Origin: Arenibacter algicola
GTDB lineage: Bacteria > Bacteroidota > Bacteroidia > Flavobacteriales > Flavobacteriaceae
DNA: 64,000 nt
Assembly: GCF_000733925.1 (NCBI RefSeq)
Contig: NZ_JPOO01000001.1
Location: 186,001 to 250,000, forward strand
Direction: 5' to 3'
Numbering within the stretch: position 1 is the first letter of the stretch; each line of letters opens with the position of its first letter. Shown here piece by piece: positions 17,594 through 25,352 of this stretch. Below the pieces are notes generated by a model. That model ran no database searches, was not told where the DNA came from, and was given only the letters and a program-made list of their open reading frames with translations. The position numbers and the translations under genes were made by a program.

Positions 17594-18459
17594 TAGGCAA
17601 GGGAAAATCGATATCGCACACCCGGGCCTCCATGTCCTATGGCTGGAACCAGGAGAAGGATGCGGAGGTAGTTTATTCCAAACATCTGGCCGGGGAAACT
17701 CCCGAACAGATTACGGAGGAATTCAAGATCATCCAAAAACAGAATGCCAGGTGCACGAACAATACCCTGAGCTTTGTCCTCAGCCCTACCATTCAGGAGG
17801 GAAAGGAACTTGATTCCAAAGGGCTTGGCGAGATAACTGAAAAGTTCCTCAAGGAAATGAAACTACAGGAGCACCAGGCCATCGGCTTTGTACACAGGGA
17901 CCAACAACATACCCATGTCCATTTATACGTGAACCGCATCGATTTTAGCAGTAGGGCCTATAACGATAGCTTTATCGGAAAGAGGAGCCAGCAGGCCGCT
18001 GAAAATGTTGCCAAGGAAATGGGGCTCACCACGGCAAGGGAGGTGCAACAGGAAAAATTGGAACGGATCAAACTTATACGATTTGAGATCAAACAGGTCC
18101 ATGAAAAGGTCATGGCCGAACACCGCCCCAAGGACCTGGACCGGTACATTAAACTTATGGAAGAAAAGGACATAAAGGTAGTTCCCAGTATCAACAAGTC
18201 GAACCGATTACAGGGGTTTAGGTTTGAATTTAAGGGACATAGCCTAAAGGGGAGCGAGGTGCACCGTTCCATGTCGGGCAGCAGATTGGTGATGGGGATA
18301 GGGGAAAACGCAGGTAAGGGCTTCGTCAAGAACAAGGACAATACAGTCAGCCTCATGGAAAGGGCCACCCAGCTCAGTGGGAATATCGCCTTGAAGTTGG
18401 CAAAACAGGCCATCAAACAGGCGATCCAAAAAAGTGCGGGATTCGAGATAGGGTACTAA
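17590..18459 (+). CDS. mobA: Relaxase / mobilization nuclease (MOB_P-like)
   Basis: 289 residues. The N-terminal relaxase domain includes the histidine motif HRDQQHTHVHLYVNRI (about 102-117), which coordinates the metal for nicking. The likely catalytic Tyr is in ASMSYGWNQ or nearby (about 14-20). A C-terminal helical region follows (LVMGIGENAGKGFVKN). It should nick oriT and pilot single-stranded transfer with help from a co-resident conjugative element. It is translationally coupled to mobC. Confidence 0.92.
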   Translation: MIGKGKSISHTRASMSYGWNQEKDAEVVYSKHLAGETPEQITEEFKIIQKQNARCTNNTLSFVLSPTIQEGKELDSKGLGEITEKFLKEMKLQEHQAIGFVHRDQQHTHVHLYVNRIDFSSRAYNDSFIGKRSQQAAENVAKEMGLTTAREVQQEKLERIKLIRFEIKQVHEKVMAEHRPKDLDRYIKLMEEKDIKVVPSINKSNRLQGFRFEFKGHSLKGSEVHRSMSGSRLVMGIGENAGKGFVKNKDNTVSLMERATQLSGNIALKLAKQAIKQAIQKSAGFEIGY

Positions 18460-18477
18460 TAATAAAACGAAAATAAT

Positions 18478-18942
18478 ATGGCAAAGTTGGACGAGATTAC
18501 GGAACTATTGACCGACGAACTGGAAAGTTTGAGACGGATGTTGGTGAAACTGGAGACCTTGAGCAAGGAACTCACGGGTTCGGAACCGGTACAGGATATT
18601 TCCCTAATAAGAAATGAACTGGAGGAACTCAAGAGAACGCAGGAACATCATTTTCAAGGGCAGGATACTAGAACCAACCAAATTGAGGAACAATTGAAAA
18701 AGGCGCAGATCACCCCTGAATGGTTATTGTTCATGGTCTGTTTGATATTAATTATTTCTTTATCCATTTCGGGCTATTTGGGCTATCAAGTGGCACAGTC
18801 CAGTGAAGAAAAGGAGAAGGCTTTCGAAGAGGGCAGGACCGCAATTTCAACCGAATTGAAGAATTACTTTGGTGAATATCCGGAGGCTTATAGGACGTTC
18901 TTGAAGTGGTCCGAAAAAGAGGGAAACCCAAACCCACAGTAG
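18478..18942 (+). CDS. Coiled-coil, single-TM protein of the mobilization cluster
   Basis: 154 residues. Residues 1-75 are a charged coiled coil (ITELLTDELESLRRMLVKLE, LIRNELEELKRTQEH). A transmembrane helix follows at about 82-103 (WLLFMVCLILIISLSISGYLG), then a soluble tail. It resembles the DUF6730-type proteins that regularly follow relaxase genes in Bacteroidetes mobilizable elements; I recall that name from memory. It may anchor the relaxosome at the membrane near the coupling protein, which is inference. It lies 18 bp after mobA. Confidence 0.75.
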   Translation: MAKLDEITELLTDELESLRRMLVKLETLSKELTGSEPVQDISLIRNELEELKRTQEHHFQGQDTRTNQIEEQLKKAQITPEWLLFMVCLILIISLSISGYLGYQVAQSSEEKEKAFEEGRTAISTELKNYFGEYPEAYRTFLKWSEKEGNPNPQ

Positions 18943-19364
18943 GTTGCGCCCTATGCTGTTTTTGCTTGACGCTTATCTGCCTGAACACTACAAAAACAGC
19001 ACAGGATCCATGCGCAAAGTTTTTGTAAGATTTGGGTCAAAATAATTCTAATTTCCTTAAAGTTGGGTTGTAGATTAAACTGCGGTCAACTAGAGGATCC
19101 AATGGAGATATCGTTGTCGCCCAAAATTAATTGGCATAACCTAGCTCTAAGTTAGCTTTTGTGTGTTGTAAAAAGTAAAACCCTAAAGCCAGAGCCATGA
19201 TACCTCACAGGGTAACAGGAAATACACTAAAGGGTTTTCGTGAATTTAGTGATATTCAAGGTATTTATCAATATGAATTAAAATCAATAGCCAACAATGC
19301 ATTTATTTTTTAGAAACTATGCAGGTTGCCGACATAAATTATGCCTATCCGACCAGTTTATGGA
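18943..19364. other. Intergenic region with one long-loop hairpin
   Basis: No supported gene. An 11-bp inverted repeat (TGCTGTTTTTG at 18954-18964 and CAAAAACAGCA at 18991-19001) with a 26-nt loop follows the mobilization genes; it could act as their terminator. Whether this or another spacer holds oriT cannot be decided by eye. Confidence 0.4.
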
Positions 19365-19670
19365 TTATTCGTTCTCATCCATCAATCTTTCTGGGTTCCT
19401 AAGGGTATCAAAGATCCTTAAAATAATAATCTTTCCCTTCTCTTCTTTGTAGATTAGTTTGTAGTGTCTAACCACAATCCTCCTATAATTGGGGTTAATA
19501 TCGTCCTTTTGGTATTGTTCGGCGTAGGTAACTCCTTTACTTGCTTGGATCAGGTCAGCTTTGACATTCGCTGCGCCTTGTGGGGTCTTCTTTTCGTATT
19601 TTAGGTAATCGTGTATCTGTTTCAATTGGGTCTTTGCCTTGGCCGTCCACTCGGTCTTAAGTTTTCCCAT
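19365..19670 (-). CDS. RelE/ParE-family toxin
   Basis: 101 residues with the ParE/RelE fold pattern: W-T-x-x-A-K-T-Q-L-K-Q-I-H-D-Y near the start, NYRRIVVRHYKLIYKEEKG in the middle and IIILRIFDTLRNPERL at the end. ParE members inhibit gyrase and RelE members cut mRNA; the two cannot be separated here, though the FDTLRNPE ending is more ParE-like. Start overlaps the antitoxin stop by one base (TAATG). It probably helps keep the mobile element in the population. Confidence 0.9.
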   Translation of the reverse strand: MGKLKTEWTAKAKTQLKQIHDYLKYEKKTPQGAANVKADLIQASKGVTYAEQYQKDDINPNYRRIVVRHYKLIYKEEKGKIIILRIFDTLRNPERLMDENE

Positions 19671-19918
19671 TACCAGTTTTGCGATTCTTTTTCTAGGTCT
19701 TCGACCGATGTAAGTTCGCCTCTTTGAATTTCTGTTTCGGCATCCACGAGTTCCTGATTGTACTGCTTCCTTGTCAAAGGTTTTCCATCAACGGTATAAG
19801 CTACAATTTGATCTTCTTCATGGTAGCTTTCCACCAGTGCCTTTATCATTTTGAGAAGCCTGTTGTCTGCTGTATCAATATAGTTCTGTACGCTTTGTTT
19901 TAAATCCGAACTTACCAT
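19670..19918 (-). CDS. Antitoxin of the RelE/ParE pair
   Basis: 82 residues: an N-terminal helical part (MVSSDLKQSVQNYIDTADNR) and a C-terminal segment rich in acidic residues (LVDAETEIQRGELTSVEDLE), as in many Bacteroidetes antitoxins paired with ParE. It precedes the toxin and is translationally coupled to it. The N-terminal part may bind the promoter for autoregulation, as is usual for type II systems. Confidence 0.85.
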   Translation of the reverse strand: MVSSDLKQSVQNYIDTADNRLLKMIKALVESYHEEDQIVAYTVDGKPLTRKQYNQELVDAETEIQRGELTSVEDLEKESQNW

Positions 19919-20262
19919 TTTACCAGTGTTTTTACATAATAAAGATACAAATTCCGTTCCATTGATTTTAATTTATCGGCTTTAAGTGGGAAGAAGATTA
20001 ATCATTCCGGGCAAATATCCCATATTTGCTTACATAAACCATTACCTATTGGGCCTGAAATAGGATTGAATTGATAATAATGGACCATGAAGAAATTGGG
20101 TCTATTTAGTGCGTGGAAGCAGAAGAAAGTAATTTAAGAACGGAAAGATAAATCCTGCAGAAACCGAAGTTAGTAACAAATATGAATATGTAGTAATTCA
20201 GAATAGTACCATTTATATCCATTTGACTACATTTGTAAAGACGGAATAAAAATCCTCAAAAA
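19919..20262. other. Intergenic gap near the right end of the element
   Basis: AT-rich. No supported gene and no strong repeat seen apart from the subterminal repeat that follows. Confidence 0.5.
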
Positions 20263-20283
20263 AGTTCACAAATCGTAAACATT
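20263..20283 (+). repeat. Right copy of the 21-bp subterminal repeat
   Basis: Matches 4606-4626 at 20 of 21 positions, in the same orientation, and lies 50 bp inside the attR copy. An inverted partial copy (ATGTGAAC) follows at about 20297. Confidence 0.6.
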
Positions 20284-20332
20284 AGAAACTTAAAAAATGT
20301 GAACCCCTTATAAATAGGGCGCTCACAGAAAG

Positions 20333-20356
20333 AAGTTCGATTCTTGGTGAAGTCAC
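20333..20356 (+). repeat. attR: distal attachment repeat
   Basis: 23 of 24 bases match the tRNA 3' end at 4479-4502. It marks the right boundary of the element. Confidence 0.88.
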
Positions 20357-20520
20357 GAACCAAGGGTGCGCAGCACCAAAGGCGCCAGCTTTTGAATCGG
20401 AGCCTGTACTGAGCGTCGTCGAAGTAATTCTTGGTGAGGTCACGAACCAAGGTTGCGCAGCACCAAAAGCGTCAGCTTTTGAATCGAAGCCTGTGCTGAG
20501 CGGCTTCGAAGGGTTCTTTG
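20341..20520 (+). repeat. 87-bp tandem repeat, each unit starting with the tRNA 3' end
   Basis: Units start at 20341, 20428 and 20514 (partial) with TTCTTGGTGARGTCAC or similar text, followed by ACGAACCAAGG, GCGCAGCACCAAA and GCCTGT.CTGAGCG. The second unit matches the intact tRNA 3' end better (17 of 17 at 20427-20443) than attR does. The repeat was probably present downstream of the tRNA before integration. The ORF in this stretch is not a gene. Confidence 0.75.
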
Positions 20521-20859
20521 GTGTTTTAACTACTCTTTCTTATGCCACAGGGTGTCGTGAATATATTGCGACCGACTTCCCAAATTGTCAATATTTATTT
20601 GAAATACTTCATTAGGGCAAAGTTCTTTGCTTTTATACCCGCAGCTATTTATGGTTTATTCTTGGATTAAAAAAAATAGCCGGGGAATAAAAAAAGGTAG
20701 AAAATCTCAACCCAAAATAGAACAGTTGTTTGTTTAGGGCTTTTTTGTGTTTAAATGTATTTCAGATATTTATAAGGTTAATTTTAAAATACTTAGAGCA
20801 AAGATAGTAATGTACTCTTTGCTAAATTTATAGGTAATTAACATTAAAATTTTATTCAA
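20521..20859. other. Intergenic gap, nothing recognised
   Basis: AT-rich flank between the repeats and the next gene. No supported ORF, RNA gene or strong hairpin seen. Confidence 0.5.
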
Positions 20860-21219
20860 ATGATTAGCGAAAATAAAAATCAAGATAAGAAGTCCGCTTC
20901 CAAGGGTTTGAATAATGAGGTTCAACAAAATCGTGGAATTAACCGAGATAGATACCCTAGTAAAGATTCAAATGAAGCGGTTGGTAAACCCGTTGATAAT
21001 GGCGGGGTGGTAACCTCAAAATATGATGCGCATTTGGAAAAGCAATGGTTGGCCGTACGGGATAATTATCTTGCAAATTTCCCGGAATTAAACGATATGG
21101 ACACCACCTATGAAAAAAAGAGTTTTAGTGCTCTAATAAATAGGCTTGCAAAAAGAAGACAACAAACTTCAGAGCAGATACATGAGGAAATAATGAATTG
21201 GCCTTCAGATAAAAAGTAG
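20860..21219 (+). CDS. Small hydrophilic protein, possibly CsbD/stress-like
   Basis: 119 residues, no signal peptide. The N-terminal half is disordered and Lys/Asn/Gln-rich. The C-terminal half (EKQWLAVRDNYLANFPELNDMD ... LINRLAKRRQQTSEQIHEEI) recalls the CsbD-like pattern of a W-containing helix, LTDED-like turn and a terminal amphipathic helix. No membrane segment. A general stress role is only a guess. Confidence 0.65.
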   Translation: MISENKNQDKKSASKGLNNEVQQNRGINRDRYPSKDSNEAVGKPVDNGGVVTSKYDAHLEKQWLAVRDNYLANFPELNDMDTTYEKKSFSALINRLAKRRQQTSEQIHEEIMNWPSDKK

Positions 21220-21353
21220 GTATATAGTTTACTGCCTTATGAAAAGTTTATATATCTCCGTTACCTGTTATTGAAAAGAAGTGAATTTTAGGTTGTCCAC
21301 TGAAAGGGATTGATCTATTAAATTTCTTAAATTGTAAAAGAGCAAAAAAAGCA

Positions 21354-21527
21354 ATGTTAAACACACTATATCCTTTACTACTACAATTGCCTATAGGCAC
21401 TCGAAACCCGGATGACAATAGTCCTATCGACCTTACAAGTGCATTTGATGTCATTGTATTCATTATTCTGCCGATTCTAGTGATCATATTTTATATCCTT
21501 TGGAGGAAGAAAAAGAAGAAGAATTAA
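21354..21527 (+). CDS. 57-residue single-pass membrane protein
   Basis: ATG at 21354 to TAA at 21525-21527. The sequence starts MLNTLYPLLLQLPIGTRNP, has SPIDLTSAFD, then a transmembrane helix VIVFIILPILVIIFYILW and a basic end RKKKKKN. Similar tiny proteins are common in flavobacteria and some carry the misleading label adenylosuccinate synthetase; nothing supports that activity. An ORF on the opposite strand here is a shadow. Confidence 0.7.
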   Translation: MLNTLYPLLLQLPIGTRNPDDNSPIDLTSAFDVIVFIILPILVIIFYILWRKKKKKN

Positions 21528-21718
21528 AATGTCCTTTAGATAACTTATTTATCCACTGTTGACCTGGTTATGTACTTTCGAGGTGGTTATTCTATAGCAG
21601 CTCTATCTATATCCTTATGTGTTAAATTTAATGTTAGAAGTCTTTAAAATGATTTAGATTAGTAATTCTAAAATGGGAATATAGTAACTTGTTGCTATAT
21701 CCGTACGTTACCTGCAAT

Positions 21719-22147
21719 ATGAAAAAAATCCTTTACTTAGTTTTAATCATATCTATTATCGGTTGTAAATCTGAAAAAAATAAGTCCGATTTATCGACTG
21801 ATTCTATTGAACATAATGGAGACCCTATACAGCCAATACAACGTAACCCGGAATTTAAATATGGACTGGACAGTATTTCAAACCTTATCTACACGAATAT
21901 GGATTTGACGGACGAAAAGGGTACAGTATGGATTTCAATCAAAATTGACAGTATTGGGAATATTGAAAAAACGGAAATAACTAAAAGTGAGAACGAAAAA
22001 CTGAATTCAGAGGCGTTACGTCTTGCTGGGTTAATACCCAATGAATGGAAACCAGCTGAATTAGGACCAAAAAGAACAAAAATATCTTCGAGATACAATT
22101 TCCCTATTAAATTTGACAAAGCTGTAAAAATATTATATGCAGACTAA
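21719..22147 (+). CDS. Lipoprotein with TonB C-terminal-like domain
   Basis: 142 residues from the ATG at 21719, chosen because MKKILYLVLIISIIGC is a proper lipoprotein signal with Cys at about 16; the longer ORF adds ten residues without purpose. The C-terminal part (GTVWISIKIDSIGNIEKTEITKS ... LRLAGLIPNEWKPAE ... YNFPIKF) fits the TonB C-terminal fold found in many Bacteroidetes lipoproteins. Role unknown; no TonB-dependent receptor lies nearby. Confidence 0.7.
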   Translation: MKKILYLVLIISIIGCKSEKNKSDLSTDSIEHNGDPIQPIQRNPEFKYGLDSISNLIYTNMDLTDEKGTVWISIKIDSIGNIEKTEITKSENEKLNSEALRLAGLIPNEWKPAELGPKRTKISSRYNFPIKFDKAVKILYAD

Positions 22148-22228
22148 TCAAAACGAAAAATACTGCAGGTAAACAAAACCTATAAACAATACGGGTTTCG
22201 GGCTTAATCGAATTAGAAAAACATAAAG

Positions 22229-22993
22229 ATGTCAATTACCAAAGAATCCGAACTGATCGGAATGAAAGAAATTAGTGAAGTTGTGGGAACTACGCTCAAG
22301 CTAATGAGGGAATACGCTAAAGTGGGTATGTCCACCAAAGAATTGGATGAATATGGAGGATATATTTTAAAAAGTTACGGAGCTAAATCGGCTCCTTATG
22401 AAACTTATGGGTTTCCCGGTTACACTTGTATAAGTATCAATGAAGAAGCTGCCCATGGAATCCCTTCCGAGAAGAAAGTTCTTAAAGAAGGAGATTTAAT
22501 TAATATTGATGTTTCGGCCGAACTCAATGGATTCTGGTCGGACAATGGGGGGTCTTTTGTTCTTGGAAATGATGTTCATAATCATCAACCCCTGGTGGAT
22601 GCCTCTAAAAATATTTTGCATAAGGCTATTGGCCAGATTAAAGGTGGGGTAAAAATAGCCGACATTGGATATTTGATAGAAACTGAAGCAAAAAAATCTG
22701 GATTTAAAGTAATTAAAAATTTAGCCGGACACGGAGTTGGAAGGAGTCTTCATGAAGAGCCTGATAATATTTTAAATTACAGGGTTAGAACTAATAGGGA
22801 AAGATTTAAAAAAAATACCACGGTTGCCATTGAAACTTTTATTTCAACGAATTCGACTATAGCCGTTGAATTAAATGATGGCTGGACATTAGTCGGAAAT
22901 AAAGGGGGATACGTTACTCAGCACGAACAGACAATCCTGGTAACGGATAAACATCCGGTGGTCCTAACGGAATCCAATGGAATTTGGGATTAA
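22229..22993 (+). CDS. map: Type I methionine aminopeptidase
   Basis: 254 residues, usual for type I enzymes. It removes N-terminal Met from new proteins. Metal ligands are visible: the two Asp in NIDVSAELNGFWSDNG, the His in LAGHGVGRSLHEEP, the Glu in AIETFIS and the Glu in TQHEQTILV. The substrate His is in AAHGIPS. The gene stands alone here, away from the ribosomal protein cluster where many bacteria keep a map gene, so it may be a second copy. Confidence 0.93.
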   Translation: MSITKESELIGMKEISEVVGTTLKLMREYAKVGMSTKELDEYGGYILKSYGAKSAPYETYGFPGYTCISINEEAAHGIPSEKKVLKEGDLINIDVSAELNGFWSDNGGSFVLGNDVHNHQPLVDASKNILHKAIGQIKGGVKIADIGYLIETEAKKSGFKVIKNLAGHGVGRSLHEEPDNILNYRVRTNRERFKKNTTVAIETFISTNSTIAVELNDGWTLVGNKGGYVTQHEQTILVTDKHPVVLTESNGIWD

Positions 22994-23290
22994 AAATCTG
23001 TTTACACCACATGCCCGATGACTAGTCCTAATATATCCTAAAAAGACTTGACTGTATTGTTAAAGTAGTAACCTTCATCGATGTATTTATTACTTATATG
23101 TCCGGATTCAATAAGGATTTAGTACTCACTTAATTAAAAGGATAAAAACACCTTTATTCAAGGGCTTTCACTTTTCTTTTACTATTTACAAAAGATTCAT
23201 AGTAGGTTGTAATTTACCGGATATGCTATCCATTTGGTTCATACCCTAAAATTCCTGAATGTTGATTACCTTAGCACTAAAGTATTTTTC

Positions 23291-23734
23291 ATGGAAAAGA
23301 GCAAAATCAAAAATGTATTTGTAGAAGGTGCAATAAGCCCGGAGTTCATTGCCAATTCCATTGCCAAGCACCAATCCAAAACCGCAATTGGCGCCCACGA
23401 TATTTTTTTGGGCCAAGTAAGGGCAGATCTTATTGACGGGCAGGAAGTAGCCGCTATAGAATACACGGCCTATGAGGAAATGGCCAATCTAAAGTTTCAC
23501 GAAATTAGGGAGGCTGCCTTTGCCAAATATAACTTAAGTTGTATGCATATCTATCACAGTTCGGGAAGGGTAAACGCGGGAGAAATATGCCTTTTTGTTT
23601 TTGTGTCATCACCCCATAGAAAAGAAGTTTTTGAGGCCCTACATCATGTTGTGGAGGAAATAAAAAATCAGGTTCCTATTTTTGGAAAGGAAGTTTTTAA
23701 GGATGATTCCTATCAATGGAAAGTAAATAAATAA
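23291..23734 (+). CDS. moaE: Molybdopterin synthase catalytic (large) subunit
   Basis: 147 residues from the ATG at 23291 (MEKSKIKNVFVEGAISPEF); an upstream ATG at 23234 adds residues not seen in the family. Family motifs: GAHDIFLGQVRADL, AIEYTAYEEMA, IYHSSGRVNAGEICLFVFVSSPHRKEVFEAL and the active-site Lys in VPIFGKEVF. It inserts sulfur carried by MoaD into cPMP to form molybdopterin. It is 2 bp upstream of moaC, so the two are co-transcribed. Confidence 0.94.
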   Translation: MEKSKIKNVFVEGAISPEFIANSIAKHQSKTAIGAHDIFLGQVRADLIDGQEVAAIEYTAYEEMANLKFHEIREAAFAKYNLSCMHIYHSSGRVNAGEICLFVFVSSPHRKEVFEALHHVVEEIKNQVPIFGKEVFKDDSYQWKVNK

Positions 23735-23736
23735 CA

Positions 23737-24168
23737 ATGGTAGATATTACCCATAAAAAAGCCACATTACGCACTGCTATTGCCCAGGCTATAGTCCAGG
23801 TAAGTAAGGAGGATACTATAATGGCGATAAAGAATAATACGGTCCCCAAGGGGGATGTGTTTGCCATGAGCAAGGCTGCCGGTTTATTGGGAGTGAAGAA
23901 GACTGCAGACCTATTGCCCGACTGTCACCCCTTGCCCATAGAATACACCGATATTTCCTACTCTATAGACGGTTTGAAGATTACGGTTTTGATTACGGTG
24001 AAGACCATTTACAAGACAGGCGTAGAAGTAGAGGCTATGCACGGCGCCAGTATAGTGGCCCTTAATATGTACGACATGTTAAAGCCTATAGACAAGGGAA
24101 TTGAAATCCAAAATATTAAGCTGTTAAAGAAAACGGGGGGTAAGTCGGATATTGGCATAAATGAGTAA
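23737..24168 (+). CDS. moaC: Cyclic pyranopterin monophosphate synthase
   Basis: 143 residues, a little short of the typical 155-160. Motifs: MAKAAGLLGVKKTADLLPDCHPLPIEY with the HPLP signature, EVEAMHGASIVALNMYDMLKP and the C-terminal KKTGGKS, which contains the catalytic Lys. It converts the MoaA product to cPMP in molybdenum cofactor synthesis. No other moa gene is in the window. Confidence 0.94.
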   Translation: MVDITHKKATLRTAIAQAIVQVSKEDTIMAIKNNTVPKGDVFAMSKAAGLLGVKKTADLLPDCHPLPIEYTDISYSIDGLKITVLITVKTIYKTGVEVEAMHGASIVALNMYDMLKPIDKGIEIQNIKLLKKTGGKSDIGINE

Positions 24169-24212
24169 TCATCACTTTTAATTTTTAACAAATCTTTTGG
24201 AATAACTCTGTA

Positions 24213-24220
24213 TATCTTTG
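24213..24220 (+). promoter_or_regulatory. -7 box TATCTTTG immediately before an ORF
   Basis: Perfect TAnnTTTG match ending 4 bp before the ATG at 24225. If used, the transcript would be leaderless or nearly so. Confidence 0.4.
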
Positions 24221-24224
24221 TGCT

Positions 24225-24599
24225 ATGAAAGTATCAAGGTGCTTACATCTTTTGAGGTTTCTGGTTGTTATACTCTTATTTGGTATAGGCCAGGTATCGT
24301 TGGCTATCCCCAAGGAGGCCAAGGAAGTTGTAACTAGGGTTAATGGTGAGATCCAAACAGACCATCATTTAACCTACGAGATGCCGAATTCTGGGCATAC
24401 CATGCTGTTGGTAGAAGGCAATTATCAATTGCCTACGGTCAACGAACTAAGGCCCAATCTCAATTTATTTTATCCCAATGCCATAAGTTGCCTCTCCGAA
24501 CTCAAGGAAAAGGAACTTTTGTCCTTAAAAAGGGAGGTCCAAATTATTGCTAGTTTGGATGGGCTTACCATTATCTATCCCTTTCACACTTTTTTATAA
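24225..24599 (+). CDS. Hypothetical secreted protein
   Basis: 124 residues. A signal peptide spans about 1-27 (LLRFLVVILLFGIGQVSLA). The rest has no motif I recognise; it includes MPNSGHTMLLVEGNYQLP and FYPNAISCLSELKEKEL. No membrane segment follows the signal. It may share the moa transcript by position, but has its own possible promoter. Confidence 0.55.
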   Translation: MKVSRCLHLLRFLVVILLFGIGQVSLAIPKEAKEVVTRVNGEIQTDHHLTYEMPNSGHTMLLVEGNYQLPTVNELRPNLNLFYPNAISCLSELKEKELLSLKREVQIIASLDGLTIIYPFHTFL

Positions 24600-24720
24600 A
24601 TTATTCCATAGGTCATATGTAATTCCAGAATAAGCAATTTTGGAAATTTCCCCATGCCATAAACTGACATTTTTAAGTGGGGATGTAATTAGTAAATGGA
24701 ATAATTTAAAAAAATATATA

Positions 24721-25230
24721 ATGAATGTATCAATGCTATTGGTATCAGCTTTATTGGTGCTTTGCACCATCATACCTTTTGTAATCCTTAATAAATCTGG
24801 AAAAGGGGATTTAAAATTAATGTCAAAGGAAATTAAAAACATAATGGTCCAAACAAAATTGAAATTCGACTTAAAGGAAAGTTGGGGCAATTCTTTTATC
24901 GGCCTGGATTCCAATAATAAGAAACTTATTTTTTCCAAAGTATTCGACGGCGTTGTAGCGCTGGAAAATATAGATCTCAATGAGGTGTCCAACGTTAAAA
25001 TCGTAAAGAAAACCTATGAGCTCAGGCCCAAAAATAAGAAGGAGACCGTTTTGGAGAAATTGGATCTGGAGATCGGCTTTTTAGACCATGACAAGCCCAC
25101 TAAGGCTCTTAATTTTTATGACATCAACAGTATTTACATGGAGGATTATGAACTTGTCCGAGCCGAAAAATGGAATACTGCCATTACAGGTGTTTTAAAA
25201 ACAAACATTAAACGGGACCAAGTGGCCTAA
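24721..25230 (+). CDS. Hypothetical membrane-anchored protein
   Basis: 169 residues from the ATG at 24721; the upstream in-frame ATG at 24640 adds a stretch without features. It has one N-terminal transmembrane helix (VSMLLVSALLVLCTIIPFVIL, about 3-23), then a soluble domain (SWGNSFIGLDSNNKKLIFSK and LDLEIGFLDHDKPTKALNFY). The pattern suggests a PH-like beta-rich domain, which is a weak guess. Followed by a strong terminator. Confidence 0.6.
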   Translation: MNVSMLLVSALLVLCTIIPFVILNKSGKGDLKLMSKEIKNIMVQTKLKFDLKESWGNSFIGLDSNNKKLIFSKVFDGVVALENIDLNEVSNVKIVKKTYELRPKNKKETVLEKLDLEIGFLDHDKPTKALNFYDINSIYMEDYELVRAEKWNTAITGVLKTNIKRDQVA

Positions 25231-25260
25231 TTTATTAGGTTTTAATCTCGATTATCGAGT

Positions 25261-25317
25261 AAAGAGCAATCTGTATTTTGGAAAATAGACCTTTCGGAAT
25301 ACAGATAGCTCTTTTTT
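25261..25317. terminator. Intrinsic terminator, possibly bidirectional
   Basis: Stem of AAAGAGC and CTGTATT pairing with AATACAG and GCTCTTT around an internal loop, followed by a T-run. It lies between a plus-strand gene and a converging minus-strand gene. Confidence 0.75.
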
Positions 25318-25352
25318 TGTATGATTTACTTTTGGACGCAAAGGAATAAGAA

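Larger units (their letters stand above)
4479..20356. mobile_element. Integrative mobilizable element (about 15.9 kb) carrying copper/silver efflux genes, inserted in tRNA-Arg(CCT)
   Basis: The boundaries are a 24-bp direct repeat with one mismatch: the 3' end of the tRNA at 4479-4502 and a second copy at 20333-20356. The integrase gene sits right after the tRNA-side copy. The right half holds the standard Bacteroidetes mobilizable backbone in order: HTH/excisionase-like, primase-helicase, TOPRIM primase, MobC, relaxase, coiled-coil membrane protein. Cargo is a CusABC-like efflux operon; a RelE/ParE pair near the right end probably stabilises the element. No type IV secretion genes are present, so transfer would need a helper conjugative element. 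The TOPRIM primase is interrupted, so replication ability may be impaired. Confidence 0.9.

Noticed and set aside
18954..19001. Hairpin as the origin of transfer
   Set aside because: A long-loop stem alone is not enough; it may equally be a terminator, and no nic-like sequence is recognised.
20256..20450. 64-residue minus-strand ORF over attR
   Set aside because: It is built from attachment and tandem-repeat sequence and has no protein features.
21248..21487. 79-residue minus-strand ORF
   Set aside because: It is antisense to the 57-residue membrane protein, which has better features.
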